A stretch of 64,000 nt of DNA from Gilvibacter sediminis (GCF_028561565.1 NZ_JAQQTE010000001.1:615717-679716), one strand, 5' to 3'. Shown: positions 18,117-25,308, counted from the first letter of the stretch. The notes: generated from the letters alone by a model not told the origin. Translations and numbers: made by a program.

Positions 18117-18413
18117 TCAGTCTCCAGCAATTGGAGAGCCAAAAAGACCTACAGCCATTTCCATAAAAAGTAGAATGGCGAAAAACACTATGGCCAGAAC
18201 AAGGAGTCCCTTGTTCTTTTGATTTTTGAACTTGCGTAGGGCAATTTCTACAATTAGTGCAGTACCTATGATCAAAAAACCGGCGATGATAAAATCCTCT
18301 TTTCCCCAATTCATCTCAGGACTAAGTTGCGTGGCCACTGCAGGGAGCAGCAGTAAGCTTAGACCGCCCGCGAGTAAAGTAAGAAGCCTTTTGTTTTGTG
18401 TGATCATTTGCAT
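18117..18413 (-). CDS. Small hypothetical membrane protein
   Basis: This 98-residue protein has three predicted membrane segments (about residues 10-28, 41-58 and 70-90) separated by a basic loop (LRKFKNQKNKG). No recognisable family was found. The start may be the ATG at 18413 or two codons further at 18407. Confidence 0.6.
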   Translation of the reverse strand: MQMITQNKRLLTLLAGGLSLLLLPAVATQLSPEMNWGKEDFIIAGFLIIGTALIVEIALRKFKNQKNKGLLVLAIVFFAILLFMEMAVGLFGSPIAGD

Positions 18414-18445
18414 TAAGTAATTGAATTAAAGATAGTTAAAATAGT

Positions 18446-18796
18446 TTAGTTGTACCAAACTGCGTATCGTTTTCTACGGAGTTCTAAGGCCAGCGCTTCT
18501 TCCATTTTAAGGGCGGCAGCTCGGTTGGGTAAGGGATTGAGGTGATTGTATAAGCTAGGGCGTAAATAAAGCCCGTATTTTTCAACGAGTTTGGATGAGA
18601 TCTTATGACCTTTTTTACTGATGTAGCCCGACTTGTGCTGCGCGAAACGCTCGCGGGGACTGGTGCTGGTCATGCCTACATACAAGCATTGCAGCACTCC
18701 ATTGAATTGTGGATTGGCATTGCGGAATTTCGCACTCTCTGTAAAAACCTTTTTGGAGAGTTCTACAACGTAAACATAGTATTGGGTTTTGGGCAT
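18446..18796 (-). CDS. GIY-YIG nuclease-fold protein
   Basis: This 116-residue stand-alone domain shows YYVYVVEL at residues 6-13, YVG at 39-41, and the arginine/histidine set in RERFAQHKSG (R48-H54), followed by a glutamate-rich helix (KMEEALALEL). These are the core features of the GIY-YIG endonuclease superfamily. Single-domain members may act in DNA repair or as domesticated nucleases. The exact role is unknown. Confidence 0.7.
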   Translation of the reverse strand: MPKTQYYVYVVELSKKVFTESAKFRNANPQFNGVLQCLYVGMTSTSPRERFAQHKSGYISKKGHKISSKLVEKYGLYLRPSLYNHLNPLPNRAAALKMEEALALELRRKRYAVWYN

Positions 18797-18802
18797 AAGG
18801 GT

Positions 18803-19312
18803 TTATTTATTAAGACCATAAAGCTCAATAGGCACAACTTTGGTAAAGATCGAGTCGGTAAAGAAGTATTGGTCTCCAGCTCCATTATCCCAACCAAGAA
18901 TGCCATAGGCCTTACTGAAAAGTAGCGGCCCAATTCCATGAATGATATCTCCTGGTTCGTCATATAGATCAAAACTAGGATCATTGGGATACATACCTTC
19001 TTTAATGAGGTCAATTTTACTAGGGCCGTAGTGCAGTTGATTTTCAACAAGGTCAAAACGAAATGACATATTTCTGTTTTGATCTTCTGTGTTGGTATAA
19101 TTATAAATGAAGATACTATCTCGGTCTATTACCTCTAGTGTATACGATTCTCTTGAAAAGCTGGAATCAATTCTGAATATTTCAAGAGTTCTTTCTGAGA
19201 TGACCGTCGAATCAGACTTTGACCCTACACTTAAAAATAGAGGAAGAGCGAACGGAGCAAGTGCTAATAATCCGAGAAATACCATAATTACAACCCAAAG
19301 CTTTTTCGACAT
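18803..19312 (-). CDS. Hypothetical membrane-anchored protein
   Basis: The 169-residue protein has one N-terminal transmembrane segment (residues 5-28) and an extracytoplasmic domain of about 140 residues with mainly beta character. It is not recognised. It lies 6 bp upstream of the GIY-YIG gene on the same strand, and its 5' side faces the non-coding repeat locus at 19.4-20.1 kb. Confidence 0.55.
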   Translation of the reverse strand: MSKKLWVVIMVFLGLLALAPFALPLFLSVGSKSDSTVISERTLEIFRIDSSFSRESYTLEVIDRDSIFIYNYTNTEDQNRNMSFRFDLVENQLHYGPSKIDLIKEGMYPNDPSFDLYDEPGDIIHGIGPLLFSKAYGILGWDNGAGDQYFFTDSIFTKVVPIELYGLNK

Positions 19313-19374
19313 AGTCTTGAAAATAGTTGAAGAAAACTAAGTCATTTTTATCGCAACTCAAAGAATAGGTGACG

Positions 19375-19471
19375 AAAACCAAACATCCAGTGGATGTTTG
19401 AATGAGGCAGCCGCGTAAGCGGAAGGCCTGAGTTATGAAACTCGCTTATACCTTTGTTATTGAAAACGACC
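19375..19471 (+). repeat. 97-bp structured direct repeat, copy A1
   Basis: This is identical over 97 bp to 19741-19837. It contains in series a 10-bp-arm palindromic hairpin (CAAACATCCA, one-base loop, TGGATGTTTG), a nested hairpin AGGC-CCGC-GTAA-GCGG-GCCT whose loop is of the GNRA type, a GAGTT-ATGA-AACTC hairpin, and the box TACCTTTG at 19449-19456. The identity over non-coding sequence implies recent duplication or selection. Confidence 0.9.
19427..19456 (+). promoter_or_regulatory. Candidate promoter in repeat A1
   Basis: TACCTTTG (19449-19456) fits the -7 consensus TAnnTTTG. CCTG (19427-19430) lies 18 bp upstream. The same pair and spacing recur in A2 and in locus B, although the -33 half is not the canonical TTTG. 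Confidence 0.4.
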
Positions 19472-19559
19472 TTTATGGACTTCTATCGGTTCTTCAGTGA
19501 AGTTGTTTTGATCGATTTAGTTGCTAGAGTGACGAGAGTTTACAAAGAATGTAAAACGT

Positions 19560-19610
19560 CTTTTCTGTGGGTTTTGTAGCTTCTTTTAAATTACAAAACC
19601 CACAGAAAAG
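19560..19610 (+). repeat. 19-bp perfect inverted repeat in unit A1
   Basis: The left arm CTTTTCTGTGGGTTTTGTA (19560-19578) and its exact complement (19592-19610) enclose a 13-nt loop. It is followed at once by the tag CCACCCCTTCTCC (19611-19623). There is no T run, so it does not look like a terminator. The counterpart in locus B keeps the stem, with one G-U pair and one end mismatch. Confidence 0.85.
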
Positions 19611-19740
19611 CCACCCCTTCTCCGTATTTGGGGCCCGAAATTCTTTAATGCTAATGTGATGAATTGAAAGAGGTATAACTTGGGGACTTCCTTGATTTTA
19701 GCGCATAAAAAAAGATTGGTGAAATGAAGTTTTACAAAGT

Positions 19741-19837
19741 AAAACCAAACATCCAGTGGATGTTTGAATGAGGCAGCCGCGTAAGCGGAAGGCCTGAGTT
19801 ATGAAACTCGCTTATACCTTTGTTATTGAAAACGACC
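19741..19837 (+). repeat. 97-bp structured direct repeat, copy A2
   Basis: This is identical to A1. Together with the sequence to its left, the block 19705-19790 is also identical over 86 bp to 22102-22187 in locus B, including an extra upstream hairpin GTTTTAC-AAA-GTAAAAC. The -7 box TACCTTTG lies at 19815-19822. Confidence 0.9.
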
Positions 19838-19942
19838 CTCCAGACAATTTTGAGTAAATCAACTTACAAAACTGCCTGGAGGGCCACCCCTTCTCCAGAA
19901 TTTGGCGCATAAAAAAAGGTAAACGAGAGTTTACCTTTTTTT
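19826..19942 (+). ncRNA. Predicted small RNA A2 (plus strand)
   Basis: A transcript is inferred from the -7 box at 19815-19822 to the terminator ending at 19942, about 117 nt. It would hold an 11-bp hairpin (19836-19846 with 19873-19883, one mismatch), the tag CCACCCCTTCTCC (19884-19896) directly after the stem, and the terminator hairpin. No credible peptide is encoded. The start site is an estimate. Confidence 0.45.
19911..19942. terminator. Bidirectional terminator in locus A
   Basis: Perfect 14-bp arms (AAAAAAAGGTAAAC and GTTTACCTTTTTTT) have a 4-nt loop. Seven A on one side and seven T on the other make it a Rho-independent terminator in both directions. It has a near-identical twin at 22242-22273. 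Confidence 0.9.
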
Positions 19943-19985
19943 GCCCCAAATCTACCATGAACTTAACCTACTTATGCTATGGTAA
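19911..19985 (-). ncRNA. Predicted small RNA (minus strand), locus A copy
   Basis: The 75-bp block 19909-19983 is repeated at 22240-22314 with a single difference, in the terminator loop. Read on the minus strand it is preceded by TATATTTG (19989-19996), a full -7 consensus, and ends in the terminator. This predicts an RNA of about 75 nt with a 5-bp closing stem (19954-19958 with 19979-19983). The -33 element is poor in this copy. Confidence 0.5.
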
Positions 19986-20190
19986 GCTCAAATATAATCT
20001 AATAAATCTCAGTAATTCTTAATTATTAGATAAAAAACCGGTTAAATCGTTAAAAAGCATTTTCTGCCGAAATAGTTACGGTTAAACCTCAGTAAAAGGT
20101 AGGTTTTATAAGGCTTTTCCTACAATTGTAAAGATTTCTTACAAAACTAACATTGTCAATTTAGGGAGCAAAAAAGTGAGTTTTTGGGTT

Positions 20191-20607
20191 TTATAACCCC
20201 GTTTGACTTTTGAATTTTCCGTCGCCTTCATTGATGAATTTATAAAGACTAGTTTCTGCTTGAAGACTATTGCTGTTTTGAGCGGCAATGACAATATCCA
20301 GATCACTGTCTTTGTCGGCATCGGTTTTAATAATGAAAAACTCATCAGCACTATCAATAGTAATGATACCTATTGTCTTTGGGTCTGATCCATCATTGTC
20401 TTGATAGGAAATTGTTGCTACGCTAGATAGACGTTCTTTGGTCAAGGTGATCCTTTCCAGTTTACCGTCCTGGTCAAAATCCGCATGAACCACCTCTATT
20501 ATAGGTTCTGATTCTATGAGTTGAAAGGAATTGGTTGATGAGCTGCTTTGTCCAAAAGACAGTACAGGAAATAATCCCAATAGCCCTAAAGTGATTAGTT
20601 TTTTCAT
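20191..20607 (-). CDS. Small secreted FG-GAP/VCBS-like protein
   Basis: The 138-residue protein has a signal peptide (MKKLITLGLLGLFPVLSFGQ). Two Asp-rich calcium-loop-like segments (ADFDQDGKLERITL and TDADKDSDLDIVIA) resemble single blades of FG-GAP/VCBS repeats, which normally occur in sets of seven. This short version has only about two and its role is unknown. It lies between the two non-coding repeat loci on the minus strand. Confidence 0.6.
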   Translation of the reverse strand: MKKLITLGLLGLFPVLSFGQSSSSTNSFQLIESEPIIEVVHADFDQDGKLERITLTKERLSSVATISYQDNDGSDPKTIGIITIDSADEFFIIKTDADKDSDLDIVIAAQNSNSLQAETSLYKFINEGDGKFKSQTGL

Positions 20608-20672
20608 AGCTAATTGATTTTACGTGATAGCTAAAAGTAAAAAATACCACTTTTACAGCATACTAGGGTAAT

Positions 20673-20703
20673 GTTAAAACTCTGACAAACAACAAGTTTT
20701 AAC
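20673..20703. terminator. Inverted repeat downstream of the TlpA-like gene
   Basis: GTTAAAAC (20673-20680) and GTTTTAAC (20696-20703) form an 8-bp AT-rich stem with a 15-nt loop, just after the lipoprotein stop. No T tract follows, so termination is uncertain. Confidence 0.3.
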
Positions 20704-20711
20704 AAATCCTT

Positions 20712-21731
20712 TTAGGGCTGCAGAGTTGCTTGAAAGTCTTTAAAGCTATTAAATCGGCCGTTGATCTTTCCCCCTTCTGTAATGAGGATATAGGTTGGAA
20801 AAGACCAAATAGTGAGGTCCTTGGTCAATTTGGCCGCATGTTCATCCACCACTTCGCGGTAGTTTGGCCATGTATACTGGTATTTGTCCAAATAGTTCTT
20901 CCAGATATCGTGGTCTTGATCTCTTGAGATACCAATTAGTGTGATGTCGTTATTTTCAAAAACCTCCATATTTTGAGCTATCTGCTTATGATCACGTATA
21001 CAAGGAGGGCAAGCTACAAACCAAAAATCCAATAGATAGGTTTTGTTCGGATCTAAGTTCAGCCCGCTGATTTTTTTTTCGAGCGTGGTGTATTCATATT
21101 GCGCAATTTCAACTTCATCCACGTTCAAGGTGCTTTCTAAACGACTGAATGCACTCAAAAAATGAGTTTTAATGGAATCGGGTTGTTTTTCATAGACGGG
21201 TAAGAGGGCCTTTAGTTTGACTTTATCATTTTGATTCCTGCTGATGTAGTTCAAGGCGATGATGTGTGAAAAAGGATGCTCAATATTTGACTCAATTTGT
21301 TGGAGCAAAAATTTATCAAAGCTCAAGGAGTCTACTTGAGCCTCTTTCATTTGCTTGTACTGCTCAGAAAAGGCCATGGAGGAATAATACATTTCTGAGT
21401 TTATGACGGTATCAATCTCAAAGCGATCTGCCACACTGCCCTTTACTATAACCTCCTCACCATCTAACCAGATCTGCTGTGTTTTGCGCTTTCCGTTAAT
21501 GTACACGCCTATATTGTAGAGGTCGTTGATGTTCTTTTTGAAGTTGTGTTTAATGGTCGATTCAAACGGTAAGTGGTGACTGTCGGTTTGGCCAATATCA
21601 GAAATCCAAACGCTGTCTATTTGCTGCTCGCTGCTAATGGTCAAGGTGAGATCAAATCCTTTGGGTTCCTCTTTAGCGCTGTCACAACTGTAAAGTGCAA
21701 TCAGTAATAATACCGGAATCAGTCTTTTCAT
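20712..21731 (-). CDS. TlpA-family thioredoxin-like lipoprotein
   Basis: This 339-residue lipoprotein has its lipobox Cys at 16 (IALYSC). Residues about 25-215 are a poorly conserved N-terminal domain like that of Bacteroidota TlpA/AhpC-type proteins. The C-terminal thioredoxin fold carries a C241-PPC244 redox motif in FWFVACPPCIRDH, and ITLIGISRDQD further along. It probably reduces or exchanges disulfides in the periplasm, for example in cytochrome c maturation or stress resistance. Confidence 0.85.
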   Translation of the reverse strand: MKRLIPVLLLIALYSCDSAKEEPKGFDLTLTISSEQQIDSVWISDIGQTDSHHLPFESTIKHNFKKNINDLYNIGVYINGKRKTQQIWLDGEEVIVKGSVADRFEIDTVINSEMYYSSMAFSEQYKQMKEAQVDSLSFDKFLLQQIESNIEHPFSHIIALNYISRNQNDKVKLKALLPVYEKQPDSIKTHFLSAFSRLESTLNVDEVEIAQYEYTTLEKKISGLNLDPNKTYLLDFWFVACPPCIRDHKQIAQNMEVFENNDITLIGISRDQDHDIWKNYLDKYQYTWPNYREVVDEHAAKLTKDLTIWSFPTYILITEGGKINGRFNSFKDFQATLQP

Positions 21732-21822
21732 GGGTTAGTGATTAAAAGCAGGGAGTGGTTATACACAATGAACGTATCTTTTTGAGAAGTATTTTATTGC
21801 AGGCAACTGTGACAGGTCAACG

Positions 21823-21852
21823 CCTGAATTAAACAACTCGCTTATACCTTTG
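21823..21852 (+). promoter_or_regulatory. Candidate promoter in locus B
   Basis: TACCTTTG at 21845-21852 has CCTG 18 bp upstream (21823-21826), the same arrangement as in A1 and A2. The surrounding segment from GCCTGA to GAAAACG is conserved although the hairpins to its left are missing in this copy. Confidence 0.4.
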
Positions 21853-21955
21853 TTATTGAAAACGGCCTTTATGGACTTCTGTCGATTCTCCATTGAAGTT
21901 GTAGAAGTTGAATTAGTGGCTAGACTAGTGAGAGTTTACCAAGAACGTGATACGC

Positions 21956-22006
21956 CTTTTCTGTGGGTTTTGTAGCTTTAAATAAATTACAAAACTCACA
22001 GAAAAA
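21956..22006 (+). repeat. 19-bp inverted repeat in locus B
   Basis: The left arm is identical to that of unit A1. The right arm differs at two positions: one makes a G-U pair in a plus-strand RNA and the other unpairs the outermost base. The tag CCACCCCTTCTCC follows immediately at 22007-22019. Confidence 0.8.
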
Positions 22007-22101
22007 CCACCCCTTCTCCGTATTAGGGGCTCGAAATTCTTTACTGCTAAAACGATGAATTGAAAGGGGAATAACTTGGGACTTTCCTTGACTTTGTTCC
22101 A

Positions 22102-22187
22102 ATAAAAAAAGATTGGTGAAATGAAGTTTTACAAAGTAAAACCAAACATCCAGTGGATGTTTGAATGAGGCAGCCGCGTAAGCGGAA
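22102..22187 (+). repeat. 86-bp exact repeat of locus A unit A2 (truncated)
   Basis: This is identical to 19705-19790. It contains the GTTTTAC and CAAACATCCA hairpins and stops after the GCGG arm, so it lacks the -7 box. It marks a broken second unit in locus B. Confidence 0.9.
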
Positions 22188-22241
22188 ATCATTAGATTTT
22201 ATGGACAAGCCAAATAGATTGATCGTTCACTTTATTCCAAT

Positions 22242-22273
22242 AAAAAAAGGTAAACAAGAGTTTACCTTTTTTT
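22242..22273. terminator. Bidirectional terminator in locus B
   Basis: The 14-bp arms are the same as at 19911-19942, with loop AAGA instead of GAGA. A and T runs flank it on both sides. Confidence 0.9.
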
Positions 22274-22315
22274 GCCCCAAATCTACCATGAACTTAACCT
22301 ACTTATGCTATGGTG
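22242..22315 (-). ncRNA. Predicted small RNA (minus strand), locus B copy
   Basis: This has the same 75-bp block as in locus A. The minus-strand -7 box TATATTTG lies at 22319-22326 with TTG 18 bp upstream (22345-22347), so this copy has the better promoter. The block is preserved while the flanks have diverged, which argues for function. Confidence 0.5.
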
Positions 22316-22435
22316 ATCCAAATATAAGCGATTCGAGTAATTCTCAATAAGGCTTTTCCTACTTTTAGATTAAGGACGCCCTAAATTCGATTAACGACAG
22401 GCCTATCGATAAACGGCTCGTTTTTTTAACAGATT

Positions 22436-24337
22436 TTAGTAGGCACGCTCTGGGTTGCCTTCAAAGAAGTTGATGTACGCCTGATTTACAACACGTTTCC
22501 CTCCAGGAGTTGGGTAGTCACCGGTGAAATACCAGTCTCCCAAATTCTTTGGACAAGCTTCGTGTAGCTTCTCCACAGATTGGAACAACACCTTGACCTC
22601 GGCATTCACTGAATCTCCGTCTGCGAGCAGCTCAGCAATTTTATCAGAAAGCTCTTGATCGCTAAACGGCGCATAGAGTTCTTTGACATAATTGGTCACT
22701 TCTGCATCTGGTAAGTGGTGTTGGGCTTTACATTTCTTATAGATTTCCTCTACCACACTTGAAGTCCCTCGGTCTTCATGCAAGGCTAAGGCAGCTTGAA
22801 AAGCCACAAAATCCTCCAATCGCGCCATATCAATTCCGTAGCAATCTGGGTAACGGATCTGCGGTGCAGAACTCACCACTACAATCTGCTTGGGATTGAG
22901 GCGATCTAGCATTTTAAGGATACTCTTTTTCAAAGTGGTCCCGCGTACAATAGAATCGTCAATGATCACCAAATTGTCCGTCGGTTTTACCACCCCGTAA
23001 GTCACGTCGTAAACGTGTGCCACCAAGTCATCACGACTGCTGTCTTCTGTGATGAAGGTGCGAAGCTTCACATCTTTAATGGCAATTTTTTCCGTTCGAA
23101 TTTTGCGCTCTTGGATCTCCAAGAGTTTTTCTGGAGTTAAAGAAGCAGCTTCTTCCAAAATCGCTTTGTTCTTCTGCTGATTCAGTTCATCCTGAGCAGC
23201 TTCCACCATACCGTAGAAAGAAGTTTCTGCAGTATTGGGAATGAAAGAGAACACCGTATTTGTGGTATCGTGATCAATGGCTTTAAGAACATCGGGCATT
23301 AACAGGCGCCCTAATTCTTTACGCTCTTTATAGATCTCAGCATCAGATCCTCTGGAGAAATAAATACGCTCAAAAGAACAAGATTTGCGCTCTAAAGGCT
23401 CTAAGATCTGAGAGATCTTTACTTGCCCAGATTTGCGAACAATAATGGCGTGTCCAGGCTCGAGTTCTTCAACAGCGTCAAAAGGAACATTGAAAACCGT
23501 TTGGATCGCTGGGCGTTCTGAGGCTACAACGACTACTTCGTCATCCTTGTAAAAATAAGCCGGTCTAATGCCCGCAGGATCTCTCAGTACAAAGGAATCA
23601 CCGTGGCCAAGAAGTCCAGCCATAGCATAACCACCGTCCCAATCTCTAGAGGATTTACGCAGCACTTTTGCCACGTTTAAATTGTCTACTATATAAGGAG
23701 AGGCGTCTTTTTTATTAAGCCCTTTAGATTTTGCTTGTTTGTATAGCTTGCGCACCGCATCGTCCAAGAAATGCCCGATCTTTTCCATCACGGTAATGGT
23801 ATCGGCCTTTTCTTTCGGGTGCATTCCCAGCTTGATCAAATTATTGAACAGCTCATTGGTATTGGTCATATTGAAGTTACCCGCAATGATCAGGTTGCGG
23901 TGCATCCAGTTGTTTTGACGCAAGAATGGGTGAACATTCTCCACACTGTTTTTACCAAAGGTACCGTAACGAACATGCCCTAAAAGCAACTCGCCTATGT
24001 AAGGAATATTCTTTTTCTGAGCTTCTACATCATCTGCGTATTCAGGATGTTCGGTGAGTTCAGTATTGATGCGCTCATTGATCTGAGAAAAGATGTCTTG
24101 AATCGGTTGAGAAGCGTGAGAACGCACACGAGAAATGTAGCGTTGCCCAGGTTCCACATCGAGTTTAATACTCGCGAAGCCAGCACCGTCTTGCCCACGG
24201 TTGTGCTGCTTTTCCATCATCAGATACATTTTGTTGACCCCGTAGAAAGCGCTTCCATACTTCTTCTTGTAGTAATCTAAAGGCTTTAGCAATCGGATCA
24301 TTGCAATCCCACATTCGTGTTTTAATGCGTCACTCAT
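22436..24337 (-). CDS. purF: Amidophosphoribosyltransferase (PurF), long Bacteroidota form
   Basis: This enzyme makes 5-phosphoribosylamine from PRPP and glutamine, the first step of de novo purine synthesis. The N-terminal Ntn glutaminase domain has its nucleophile as C9 (HECGIAMI), so an eight-residue propeptide would be removed. NRGQDGAGF and GHVRYGTFG follow. The C-terminal phosphoribosyltransferase domain has the PRPP loop VIIDDSIVRGTTL. At 633 residues it is longer than the roughly 480-500 of classic PurF, with an added C-terminal part. purN lies 2.4 kb upstream. Confidence 0.88.
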   Translation of the reverse strand: MSDALKHECGIAMIRLLKPLDYYKKKYGSAFYGVNKMYLMMEKQHNRGQDGAGFASIKLDVEPGQRYISRVRSHASQPIQDIFSQINERINTELTEHPEYADDVEAQKKNIPYIGELLLGHVRYGTFGKNSVENVHPFLRQNNWMHRNLIIAGNFNMTNTNELFNNLIKLGMHPKEKADTITVMEKIGHFLDDAVRKLYKQAKSKGLNKKDASPYIVDNLNVAKVLRKSSRDWDGGYAMAGLLGHGDSFVLRDPAGIRPAYFYKDDEVVVVASERPAIQTVFNVPFDAVEELEPGHAIIVRKSGQVKISQILEPLERKSCSFERIYFSRGSDAEIYKERKELGRLLMPDVLKAIDHDTTNTVFSFIPNTAETSFYGMVEAAQDELNQQKNKAILEEAASLTPEKLLEIQERKIRTEKIAIKDVKLRTFITEDSSRDDLVAHVYDVTYGVVKPTDNLVIIDDSIVRGTTLKKSILKMLDRLNPKQIVVVSSAPQIRYPDCYGIDMARLEDFVAFQAALALHEDRGTSSVVEEIYKKCKAQHHLPDAEVTNYVKELYAPFSDQELSDKIAELLADGDSVNAEVKVLFQSVEKLHEACPKNLGDWYFTGDYPTPGGKRVVNQAYINFFEGNPERAY

Positions 24338-24355
24338 GGTTGTATTCCTTTCAAT

Positions 24356-24377
24356 AAAAAACGCCCGTAATTGGGCG
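24356..24377 (-). terminator. Terminator between the PfkB kinase and purF
   Basis: On the minus strand CGCCC and GGGCG form a stem around a 6-nt loop followed by six T. It lies just after the kinase stop and before the purF ATG, so it could end or attenuate transcription into purF. Confidence 0.8.
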
Positions 24378-24381
24378 CGTG

Positions 24382-25308
24382 TTAGTCTATCTCTATTTCA
24401 AATTGAGTCAATTGTTTGAACTGCATCAAGCGCTGATGCACCTCGGCTTTACTCAAGTCTTCCATGCGTCTGGTCCCAAATTTCTCCACACAGAATGAGG
24501 CCAAACAAGAACCGTAAATGATGGCTTGTTTCATGGTTTCAAAATTGATGTTCTCTACCTGAGACAGGTAACCTGAAAAGCCACCTGCGAAGGTGTCTCC
24601 AGCTCCTGTTGGGTCAAACACTTCCTCTAAGGGCAGTGCTGGCGCATAGAAAATCTCGCTCTCATCAAAAAGAAGTGCTCCGTGCTCTCCTTTTTTGATC
24701 ACCACATATTTAGGACCCATTTCACGAATCTTCTTGGCTGCTGTTACTAAAGAGTATTCTCCAGTAAGCTGACGTGCTTCTTCATCGTTAATGGTGATCA
24801 CGTCGATCTTTTTAATAACATTCAGCAGCTCATCCCAAGAGTTGTCCATCCAGAAGTTCATCGTATCTAAAACGATCAGCTCCGGCTTTTGCTCCATTTG
24901 CTCAATCACGCCCAACTGAATGTTTGGGTGCAGGTTACCCAGCATCACTACACGTGCGTCACGGTAGTCTGCAGGAACCACAGGGTCAAAATCGGCAAGA
25001 GTATTGAGTTCTGTTACTAAGGTGTCTCTGGAATTCATGTCGTGGTGGTATTTACCACTCCAAAAGAAGGTCTTCCCGTCAGGAACAACCTCTACACCTT
25101 CAATGTTGAGGTCCTTTCCTTTGAGCATGTCTAAATACGACTGCGGAAAATCTCCTCCGACAACAGATACCAAGGCTGCATCCGTGTTGAACTGAGAAGC
25201 AGCTAAGCCAATAAAAGTCGCTGCTCCACCGAGTATTTTATCGGTCTTCCCAAATGGGGTTTCAATGGCGTCGAAAGCTACGGTTCCAACGATCACTAGT
25301 TTACTCAT
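24382..25308 (-). CDS. PfkB-family sugar/nucleoside kinase
   Basis: The 308-residue ribokinase-fold kinase has the C-terminal PfkB signature DPTGAGDTFAGGF, with catalytic Asp in GAGD, and an N-terminal GGAATFIGLAASQF loop. No signal peptide is present. Close Flavobacteriaceae relatives usually sit beside purF, which suggests a link to ribose or purine nucleoside metabolism. The substrate cannot be read from the sequence. Confidence 0.88.
   Translation of the reverse strand: MSKLVIVGTVAFDAIETPFGKTDKILGGAATFIGLAASQFNTDAALVSVVGGDFPQSYLDMLKGKDLNIEGVEVVPDGKTFFWSGKYHHDMNSRDTLVTELNTLADFDPVVPADYRDARVVMLGNLHPNIQLGVIEQMEQKPELIVLDTMNFWMDNSWDELLNVIKKIDVITINDEEARQLTGEYSLVTAAKKIREMGPKYVVIKKGEHGALLFDESEIFYAPALPLEEVFDPTGAGDTFAGGFSGYLSQVENINFETMKQAIIYGSCLASFCVEKFGTRRMEDLSKAEVHQRLMQFKQLTQFEIEID

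Larger units (their letters stand above)
19313..20190. other. Non-coding repeat locus A
   Basis: This 878-bp interval has no convincing gene. From left to right it holds: a 97-bp repeat unit (A1) with hairpins and a -7 box; a 240-bp segment with a 19-bp inverted repeat and the tag CCACCCCTTCTCC; a second identical 97-bp unit (A2) with a different short hairpin and the same tag; a 14-bp-stem bidirectional terminator; and a conserved block reading leftward from a minus-strand -7 box. It is paralogous to locus B at 21.8-22.4 kb. Confidence 0.8.
21732..22435. other. Non-coding repeat locus B
   Basis: This 704-bp interval is without a convincing gene. From about 21823 it parallels unit A1 of locus A with scattered differences (same -7 box, same inverted-repeat position, same tag). 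It then has an 86-bp exact match to A2 (22102-22187) that breaks off inside the nested hairpin. After about 50 bp of unrelated sequence come the conserved terminator and minus-strand block. So the second plus-strand unit is truncated here. Confidence 0.8.

Noticed and set aside
19435-19500. Short ORF MKLAYTFVIEND in units A1 and A2, resembling the start of a response regulator
   Set aside because: It ends after about 18-21 codons in both units, the ATG is missing in locus B, and the -7 box lies inside it. The likeness is too short to support a gene relic.
19375-19837. Possible CRISPR array or integron attC array
   Set aside because: The repeats are 97 bp, only two or three in number, with unequal spacing. 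No cas genes or integron integrase are present, and the canonical attC core (GTTRRRY) is not found.
19957-20022. Short ORF starting MNLTYLCYG in both repeat loci
   Set aside because: The frame is conserved only where the DNA block itself is near-identical, and the tails diverge in all positions. There is no ribosome-binding context, and the block is better explained by the minus-strand RNA with promoter and terminator.
21920-22192. 90-codon minus-strand ORF in locus B
   Set aside because: The matching region of locus A, which is homologous, has no equivalent open frame, and the ORF runs through the inverted repeat and the tag.
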